Shown here in pieces: positions 58,293-64,000 of a stretch of 64,000 nt of DNA. Origin of the DNA: Pseudomonas sp. MWU13-2105. Lineage in GTDB: Bacteria; Pseudomonadota; Gammaproteobacteria; Pseudomonadales; Pseudomonadaceae. The notes beneath the pieces were generated by a model. That model worked only from the letters and a program-made list of their open reading frames with translations, had not been told where the DNA came from and did no database searches. Location: contig NZ_JALLIY010000009.1 in assembly GCF_023242315.1 (NCBI RefSeq), positions 62,001 through 126,000 of the forward strand, in the 5' to 3' direction. The number at the start of each line of letters is the position of its first letter. Position 1 is the stretch's first letter. Made by a program: the position numbers and the translations under genes.

Positions 58293-59183
58293 ATGGATCT
58301 CGCCAATCTCAATGCATTTATTGCCGTCGCCGAGACCGGCAGCTTTTCCGCCGCCGGCGAGCGCCTGCACCTGACACAGCCGGCAATCAGCAAACGCATC
58401 GCCGGCCTTGAGCAGCAGCTCAATGTCCGCCTGTTCGATCGCCTGGGTCGCGAAATCGGCCTGACCGAGGCCGGCCGGGCCCTGCTGCCACGCGCCTATC
58501 AGATTCTCAACGTGCTGGACGACACCCGCCGGGCGCTGACCAACCTGACCGGCGAAGTCAGCGGCCGGCTGACTCTGGCTACCAGCCATCATATCGGCCT
58601 GCACCGCCTGCCGCCCCTGTTACGGGCCTTTACCCGGCGTTATCCGCAGGTGGCGCTGGATATCCAGTTCCTCGATTCGGAGGTCGCCTACGAAGAAATC
58701 CTCCACGGCCGCGCCGAACTCGCGGTCATCACCCTGGCACCGGAACCCCATGGCCTGGTGCGCGCCGTGCCGGTGTGGGACGACCCGCTGGATTTCGTCG
58801 TCGCCCTCGAACATCCGTTGGTCAGCCACGGCCCGGTCAGCCTCAAGGACATTGCCCATCACCCGGCGGTTTTTCCAGGCGGTAATACCTTTACCCACCA
58901 TATCGTCCAGCGCCTGTTCGAAGCCCAGGGCTTGACGCCGAACATCGCCATGAGCACCAATTACCTGGAAACCATCAAAATGATGGTCTCCATCGGCCTG
59001 GCCTGGAGTGTCCTGCCCCGAACCATGCTCGATGACCAGGTGGCCCGCATTCCGTTGCCAGGCATACAACTGACTCGCCAGCTAGGCTATATCCTGCACA
59101 CCGAGCGGACACTGTCGAATGCCGCGCGCGCCTTCATGGCCTTGCTGGATGCGCAGAGTGATAGCCCAGGATTGACGACATAA
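58293..59183 (+). CDS. LysR-family transcriptional regulator (296 aa)
   Basis: The N-terminal helix-turn-helix (LNAFIAVAETGSFSAAGERLHLTQPAISKRIAGLEQQL) is followed by a periplasmic-binding-protein-like effector domain. It is divergent from leuC, and LysR-type regulators beside leuCDB commonly control those genes, so control of leucine synthesis is likely but unproven. The effector is not evident. Confidence 0.93.
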   Translation: MDLANLNAFIAVAETGSFSAAGERLHLTQPAISKRIAGLEQQLNVRLFDRLGREIGLTEAGRALLPRAYQILNVLDDTRRALTNLTGEVSGRLTLATSHHIGLHRLPPLLRAFTRRYPQVALDIQFLDSEVAYEEILHGRAELAVITLAPEPHGLVRAVPVWDDPLDFVVALEHPLVSHGPVSLKDIAHHPAVFPGGNTFTHHIVQRLFEAQGLTPNIAMSTNYLETIKMMVSIGLAWSVLPRTMLDDQVARIPLPGIQLTRQLGYILHTERTLSNAARAFMALLDAQSDSPGLTT

Positions 59184-59252
59184 GGCAAGCCTGCTTTATT
59201 CCAAACAGTTTTTTGCGGCACAACGCTCCTTTCATCCCAAGGACAGCTGTAA

Positions 59253-62200
59253 ATGCCCAAGCACGCCAGCCGTATCCCACCCCTGCCACGCATTCACGCA
59301 CTCGACCCCCAGGTGTCGGAACAGAGCTGGGAAAGCGCCTCGCAACTGCTTGCCGCCCTTAACGGCGCGCGCCTCGGTGCCTGGTGCTGGGATATTGAAA
59401 GCGGCCAGGTCAGTTGGTCCCGTGGCACCCAGGCGCTGTTCGGCTTCGATCCGCACCAGCCACTGCCCAAGGACATCGACTACCTTGACCTGCTGCCGGT
59501 CGAGGACCGCGCACGCGCCTTGCGAGCCTTTCATGCGGTATTGGAAGGGGAGCCCGTCGAACAGGCCATGCATCACCGCATCCGCTGGCCCGACGGCAGC
59601 CTACACTGGCTGGAAATCAATGGCAGCCTGTTGCCGGACAAGAATGGCAAGCCACGGATGATCGGCGTCATCCGCGAAATCACCCACCAACGCCAGCGCG
59701 AGCATGCCCTCAGCAGCTCGGAAAAACGCTTCGCCACCCTGTTTCACCTGTCACCCAACATGGTGCTGCTGACCCGCGAAGAGGATGGCCTGATCAGCGA
59801 GGCCAACCAGTACTTCGAAAGCCTGTTCGGCTGGCCCGCCCTGTCAGTGATCGGACGGACCACCCTGGAGCTGGGACTCTGGGTCGATCCGGAGGAGCGA
59901 GGGCGCCTGGTCAAGTCGCTCCGAACCAAGGGCGAGTCGGTCAGCCAGGAGGTGCAACTACGGGCCAGCAACGGGAAAATCCACGACGGCATCCTCAGCG
60001 CCCAACGGGTCGAACTGGAAGGCCAGGCCTATCTGCTGAGCACCTTTCTCGACACCACCGAACGCAAGAACGCCGAGCAGGCCCTCAAGGATAGCCAGGA
60101 ACGCCTCGACCTGGCCCTGGACTCGGCGCAACTGGGTACCTGGGACTGGCATATCCCCAGCGGCATGCTCTATGGCTCGGCGCGGGCTGCGCAGTTGCAC
60201 GGCCTCGAGCCACAGCCGTTCCATGAGTCCTTCGACGCTTTTTTCGAGGGTGTGCCCGCCAGCGAACGCGAAAGCATGCGCCATGCCTACCGCAGCCTGC
60301 GCGAAGGCCCGGAAGGCAACTATCAACTGACCTATCGGGTGCCATTGGAAAACGGCACCTCGCGCTACCTGGAAAGCCGCGCCCGCCTCTACCGCGACGA
60401 ACAGGGCAACCCCTTGCGCATGGCGGGCACCCTGCTGGACATTACCGATCAGGTCGAGCGCGAACAGCGCCTGGTGGCCTCGGAAGAGAAATTCGCCAGT
60501 CTGTTCCAGGCCAGTCCCGATCCGATCTGCGTCACGCTCCACGAAACCGGACAATTCATCGAAATCAACCCGGCCTTCACCCAAGTGTTCGGCTGGAGCA
60601 TCGACGAAGTACGCAATCGCAGCGCCGAGCAGATCGGCTTGTGGGACGACTCGGCCAAACGCCTGCTGCGCATCCAACAGGTGATCCGTGACCAGGCGCT
60701 GAACAATGTGGCGGTGATCGTCCACCACAAGCGTGGCCACGCCCTGACCTGCGTCATCAACAGCCGGCAGATCATGGTCGAGGAACAGCCCTGCATCGTC
60801 ACCACCCTGCGCGACATCACCCAGCAGCAACGGGCCGAGGCGGCGCTCAAGGCCAGCGAGGAAAAATTCGCCAAGGCATTCCACTCCAGCCCCGACGCCA
60901 TCACCATCACCGAGCGCGACAGCGGCCGCTACCTGGAGGTCAACGACGGTTTCTGCCGGCTGACCGGCTACACCAGCAACGAAGTCATCGGCCGCACCGT
61001 GTATGAAATCGGCGTCTGGGCCGATCACAAGCAGCGCACCGCGCTACTGGCGGAATTGGCGGAAAAAGGCCATGTCCCGCACCGCGACATGCTCGGACGC
61101 AACAAACGTGGCGATGTGCTCACCGTCGAAGTCTCGGTCGAACCGATCATCCTCAATGAGACCGCCTGCCTGTTGCTGACCGCCCGGGACATCAGCCTGC
61201 TGAAGAACGCCCAGGCGCAGATCCGCCACCTTGCCTATCACGATCCGTTGACCAACCTGCCCAACCGCGCCCTGCTGATGGATCGCCTGAGCCAGCAGAT
61301 CGCCCTGCTCAAGCGCCATAACCTGCGCGGCGCCCTGCTGTTCCTCGACCTCGACCATTTCAAGCACATCAACGACTCCCTCGGCCATCCGGTGGGCGAC
61401 ACCGTGCTCAAGGTGATCACCGCCCGCCTGGAAGCCAGCGTGCGCACCGAAGACACCGTGGCGCGCCTCGGTGGCGACGAGTTCGTAGTACTGCTCAGCG
61501 GCCTGGACGGCTCACGCAGCGAGGTCACGCAAAAGGTTCGCGAGCTGGCGGACACCATCCGCGAGCTGCTGGCCGAACCGATGTTCCTCGACGGCCAGCG
61601 CCTGCAAGTGACCCCGAGCATCGGCGTGGCACTGATTCCCGACCACGGCACGACCCCCGCCGACCTGCTCAAGCGCGCCGATATCGCGCTGTACCGGGCC
61701 AAGGATTCCGGGCGCAACATCACCCAGCTGTTCCACAGCACCATGCAAAAAGCCGCCAGCGAACGCCTGCGCATGGAAAACGACCTGCGCCAGGCGCTGT
61801 CCCGCGGCGAATTCAGCGTGCACTTCCAGCCCCAGGTGGACGCCCGCGACAACAGCATCATCGGCGCCGAAGCCCTGGTGCGCTGGCACCACCCGGAACT
61901 CGGCGCACAATCGCCGACCGAATTCATCAAGGTCCTGGAAGACAGCGGGCTGATCCTCGAAGTCGGCACCTGGATCCTCGACCACGCCTGCGAGGCCTTC
62001 GGCATCCTGCTGGGCGACGGCCTGATCAGCCATGCCTTCAGCCTGTGCGTGAATATCAGTCCGCGACAGTTCCGCCAGACCGATTTCGTCGAACGGGTGG
62101 AGCACACGCTGACCCGCTACAACGTGCCGTCCTCGATGCTGAAGCTGGAAATCACCGAGGGCATCGTGATCCAGAACCTGGAAGACACCATCAGCAAGAT

Positions 62201-62558
62201 GCGCCGCCTGAACAAGATCGGCGTCAGTTTTGCCATGGACGATTTCGGTACCGGATATTCGTCGCTGACCTACCTCAAGCGCTTGCCGGTGGACGCCTTG
62301 AAGATCGACCAGTCGTTCGTGCGCGACGCGACCCACGACCCCAACGACGCGGAAATCATCCGGGCGATTGTCGCCATGGCCCGCAGCCTGGGGCTGACGG
62401 TGATTGCCGAAGGGGTGGAACTGCCGGAGCAACTGGTGTTCCTGGAAGGCCTGGGTTGTCATCTGTACCAGGGCTACCTGCACAGTCGACCGCTGCCTTT
62501 GGAGGAGTTCAAAATGCTCCTGAAGTCCCCCGGCCCTGAGCACACCATCGACCTGTAG
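59253..62558 (+). CDS. c-di-GMP enzyme with five PAS domains, GGDEF and EAL (1101 aa)
   Basis: A soluble protein with no membrane segments. Five PAS domains in series (about residues 25-145, 150-270, 275-395, 405-525 and 530-650) are followed by a diguanylate cyclase domain and a phosphodiesterase domain. The GGDEF motif is intact at 740-744 with an RTED inhibitory I-site at 731-734; the EAL motif is at 873-875 (EALVRW) and DDFGTGYSSL near 996-1005. Both activities therefore look possible, with output set by PAS inputs. AAGGA lies before the ATG. The stop codon TAG lies within a REP element. Confidence 0.94.
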   Translation: MPKHASRIPPLPRIHALDPQVSEQSWESASQLLAALNGARLGAWCWDIESGQVSWSRGTQALFGFDPHQPLPKDIDYLDLLPVEDRARALRAFHAVLEGEPVEQAMHHRIRWPDGSLHWLEINGSLLPDKNGKPRMIGVIREITHQRQREHALSSSEKRFATLFHLSPNMVLLTREEDGLISEANQYFESLFGWPALSVIGRTTLELGLWVDPEERGRLVKSLRTKGESVSQEVQLRASNGKIHDGILSAQRVELEGQAYLLSTFLDTTERKNAEQALKDSQERLDLALDSAQLGTWDWHIPSGMLYGSARAAQLHGLEPQPFHESFDAFFEGVPASERESMRHAYRSLREGPEGNYQLTYRVPLENGTSRYLESRARLYRDEQGNPLRMAGTLLDITDQVEREQRLVASEEKFASLFQASPDPICVTLHETGQFIEINPAFTQVFGWSIDEVRNRSAEQIGLWDDSAKRLLRIQQVIRDQALNNVAVIVHHKRGHALTCVINSRQIMVEEQPCIVTTLRDITQQQRAEAALKASEEKFAKAFHSSPDAITITERDSGRYLEVNDGFCRLTGYTSNEVIGRTVYEIGVWADHKQRTALLAELAEKGHVPHRDMLGRNKRGDVLTVEVSVEPIILNETACLLLTARDISLLKNAQAQIRHLAYHDPLTNLPNRALLMDRLSQQIALLKRHNLRGALLFLDLDHFKHINDSLGHPVGDTVLKVITARLEASVRTEDTVARLGGDEFVVLLSGLDGSRSEVTQKVRELADTIRELLAEPMFLDGQRLQVTPSIGVALIPDHGTTPADLLKRADIALYRAKDSGRNITQLFHSTMQKAASERLRMENDLRQALSRGEFSVHFQPQVDARDNSIIGAEALVRWHHPELGAQSPTEFIKVLEDSGLILEVGTWILDHACEAFGILLGDGLISHAFSLCVNISPRQFRQTDFVERVEHTLTRYNVPSSMLKLEITEGIVIQNLEDTISKMRRLNKIGVSFAMDDFGTGYSSLTYLKRLPVDALKIDQSFVRDATHDPNDAEIIRAIVAMARSLGLTVIAEGVELPEQLVFLEGLGCHLYQGYLHSRPLPLEEFKMLLKSPGPEHTIDL

Positions 62559-62642
62559 GAGCGGCCGGTCGACGCCCGATTGCCCGCGAAGCTTTTGGCG
62601 GTCTTGCGGCCCCCTTCGCGAGCAAACTCTGCTCCTACAGGT
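62552..62642. repeat. REPIN-like element (CCTGTAGGAGC variant) overlapping a stop codon
   Basis: CCTGTAGGAGC at 62552 is mirrored by GCTCCTACAGG at 62632-62642, with inner GCGAAG and CTTCGC blocks. The TAG of the GGDEF-EAL gene (62556-62558) lies within its left arm. Confidence 0.8.
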
Positions 62643-62679
62643 CGGTGGCGCCTATGAATTCTGCGCACGGCATCAACAA

Positions 62680-62703
62680 AGAACCCCGCCGAGGCGGGGT
62701 TCT
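62680..62703. terminator. Hairpin between the GGDEF-EAL and small heat-shock genes
   Basis: AGAACCCCGCC (62680-62690) and GGCGGGGTTCT (62693-62703) form a perfect 11-bp stem. The genes converge on it, and it has short U-runs on both sides, so it may end both transcripts. Confidence 0.75.
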
Positions 62704-62720
62704 CTTGAGCAGGCTGCCGC

Positions 62721-63170
62721 TTAGTGCTGCAGTGCTGGCTGTTGCCCGGCATTGATCGCAATGCGCTTTGGCTTGGCCTCTTCCGGCACGACCCGCAACA
62801 GGTCGATATTCAACAGACCGTTGCTCAGGCCCGCGGCCTTGACCTCGATATGGTCGGCCAGGCGGAAGGACAACTTGAAGGCACGCTGGGCAATGCCCTG
62901 GTGCAGGTAGCTGACGTTTTCGGCCTTGGTGTCACGCTTACCGCCACTGACGGTCAGCACGCCCTTCTCGACCTGCAGCTCCAGGTCCTCTTCCTGGAAG
63001 CCGGCAGCGGCCACGACGATGCGGTACTGGTCGTCGCCATGCTTTTCAACGTTGTAGGGTGGGTAGCTGCTGCCCGGCTCGTTGCGCAGCGCGGTTTCGA
63101 ACAGATCGTTGAAACGATCGAAACCGACGGAAGAACGGAACAGTGGAGCCAGGGAAAATGCGGTAGTCAT
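62721..63170 (-). CDS. ibpA: Small heat-shock protein IbpA (Hsp20)
   Basis: An alpha-crystallin-type holdase that keeps aggregating proteins soluble under heat stress. The 149 residues include YPPYNVEKHGDDQYRIVVAAAGF and the alpha-crystallin core LQVEKGVLTVSGGKRDTK; the C-terminus carries PKRIAI, an IXI-like assembly motif. The upstream region has a sigma-32 promoter and a ROSE-like hairpin, so control is both transcriptional and by temperature-sensitive translation. Confidence 0.95.
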   Translation of the reverse strand: MTTAFSLAPLFRSSVGFDRFNDLFETALRNEPGSSYPPYNVEKHGDDQYRIVVAAAGFQEEDLELQVEKGVLTVSGGKRDTKAENVSYLHQGIAQRAFKLSFRLADHIEVKAAGLSNGLLNIDLLRVVPEEAKPKRIAINAGQQPALQH

Positions 63171-63228
63171 GTCAATCTCCTGAAATTCAGCGAGTGGTTT
63201 AGTCCGCGACCCGAATTCGGCATCGCGT
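63171..63228 (-). promoter_or_regulatory. ROSE-like RNA thermometer upstream of ibpA
   Basis: The 5' untranslated region folds into two hairpins. The second pairs UCGCU (plus-strand 63189-63193) with AGGA of the ribosome site AGGAG (63177-63181), leaving one unpaired G, the signature of ROSE elements. The first uses CGCGA..CCGAA / UUCGG..UCGCG. Short ROSE elements before ibpA are known in Pseudomonas. Confidence 0.7.
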
Positions 63229-63234
63229 ACACCC

Positions 63235-63263
63235 TAGATAGGAACGCGCCCACGCTTTTCAAG
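63235..63263 (-). promoter_or_regulatory. Sigma-32 (heat-shock) promoter of ibpA
   Basis: On the minus strand CTTGAAA (63257-63263) is followed after 14 nt by CCTATCTA (63235-63242), close to the sigma-32 consensus CTTGAAA-N11-16-CCCCATNT. Transcription would start about 55-60 nt upstream of ibpA. Confidence 0.75.
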
Positions 63264-63281
63264 AGATTGTCGTGAAATTTT

Positions 63282-64000
63282 TCAGGCCGCTTCCGGCAGC
63301 GGCACGTGCAGCAGGCGCCCGACCGCGTCGCAATCGGTCTCGCGGCGCAGGTGGCTGAACAGTTCCACGGCCTGCGGATAATTGCGCGTCAACATCGCCA
63401 ACCACTGCTTCAAACGGCCCGGCGCCTGACGTGGCGTCAACTGCGCACGGGCCTGCGCCCAGAAGTCGCGCAGCAGCGGTTGCAGCTCGGCCCAGGTCAT
63501 CTCCAGCACCTCTTCGCCGGCCCGCGCCGCGGCAATCTGCCGGGCCAGGTCCGGGCGCGAGACCAGGCCGCGACCGAGCATGATGTCCTCGGCGCCGCTG
63601 ATCTCGCGACAGCGTCGCCAGTCGTCCACCGACCAGATATCGCCATTGGCAAACACCGGCACCTTGACCACTTCCTGCACCCGCGCCACCCATTCCCAGT
63701 GGGCCGGTGGCTTGTAGCCGTCGACCTTGGTCCGCGCGTGCACGACGATCTGCGCGGCGCCGCCTTCGGCCAAGGCCGTAGCGCAAACCAGCGCCCCGTC
63801 CGGACTGTCGAAGCCCAGGCGCATCTTGGCCGTCACCGGGATATGCGCCGGCACCGCACGCCGCACCTGCTCGACAATGGCGTTGAGCAGCTCCGGCTCC
63901 TTGAGCAATACCGCGCCGCCCCGCGACTTGTTCACGGTCTTGGCCGGACAACCGAAATTCAGGTCGATGACCTGCGAACCCAGCTCGCAGGCCAGCGCCG
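63282..64000 (-). CDS. dusC: tRNA-dihydrouridine(16) synthase, 3' part (truncated by the window)
   Basis: The C-terminal about 240 residues of a Dus flavoenzyme that reduces uridine in the tRNA D-loop. The active-site [19 protein letters not shown] lies next to the window edge, followed by [43 protein letters not shown] and [30 protein letters not shown]. The C-terminal [21 protein letters not shown] suits DusC. The 5' end lies beyond base 64000. Confidence 0.92.
   Translation of the reverse strand, partial: ALACELGSQVIDLNFGCPAKTVNKSRGGAVLLKEPELLNAIVEQVRRAVPAHIPVTAKMRLGFDSPDGALVCATALAEGGAAQIVVHARTKVDGYKPPAHWEWVARVQEVVKVPVFANGDIWSVDDWRRCREISGAEDIMLGRGLVSRPDLARQIAAARAGEEVLEMTWAELQPLLRDFWAQARAQLTPRQAPGRLKQWLAMLTRNYPQAVELFSHLRRETDCDAVGRLLHVPLPEAA

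Noticed and set aside
61512..62543. A 343-codon minus-strand frame opposite the EAL domain
   Set aside because: Shadow of the conserved GGDEF-EAL coding sequence; no ribosome site or motif.

Overview
The window is a stretch of Pseudomonas chromosome, most likely from the P. fluorescens lineage. The evidence is high GC content, gene neighbourhoods that match the Pseudomonas core genome, and at least eight copies of the short palindromic REP/REPIN repeats typical of that lineage. No phage, transposase or CRISPR array is visible. Function is assigned from protein motifs, gene order and lengths read by eye; no database search was possible.

Layout, left to right. (1) 1-16 kb is mostly housekeeping: two small conserved proteins, an RND-superfamily exporter with a YCF48-type beta-propeller partner, aminopeptidase N (pepN), DUF2797 and DUF1315 proteins, a tightly overlapping run nadK > metallophosphoesterase > rhomboid protease, a DUF1853 protein, an arsRB arsenite-resistance pair without arsC, cytochrome b561 and a PLP-dependent deaminase/desulfhydrase. 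(2) 16-21 kb has fadH (2,4-dienoyl-CoA reductase), a divergent nitrilase-fold protein that has lost its catalytic cysteine, an AraC-type regulator and a 28-residue acidic microprotein. (3) 20.9-38.7 kb is an accessory block on the minus strand. It holds a complete set of type VI secretion (T6SS) structural genes in the order tssA-tssB-tssC-hcp-tssE-tssF-tssG-PAAR-like-vgrG-tssJ-tssK-tssL-tssM, followed by an orphan LuxR-type response regulator and a DUF2242 lipoprotein. There is no clpV/tssH, no kinase/phosphatase pair and no recognisable effector/immunity pair. tssM carries an apparent one-base frameshift just after its Walker A motif. (4) 39.1-39.5 kb is a tRNA cluster (Asp, Asp, Val). (5) 39.7-58.2 kb is a conserved biosynthetic series, mostly one transcription direction: leuC, leuD, a methyltransferase, leuB, asd, a usg-type Asd paralogue, fimV, truA, trpF, accD, folC, a SPOR protein, cvpA, purF, metZ and an SDR enzyme. 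(6) 58.2-64 kb has the LysR regulator divergent from leuC, a five-PAS GGDEF-EAL c-di-GMP enzyme, an IbpA-type small heat-shock protein behind a sigma-32 promoter and a ROSE-like RNA thermometer, and the 3' part of dusC running off the right edge.

The most interesting point is positional. As I remember P. aeruginosa PAO1, the interval between the fadH/AraC genes and the SDR-metZ genes carries the xcp type II secretion cluster. Here the same interval carries a T6SS cluster next to tRNA genes. Together with the missing ClpV, the frameshifted tssM, a 10-bp inverted repeat upstream of tssA and a terminator-like hairpin after hcp, this block is the best candidate for follow-up.
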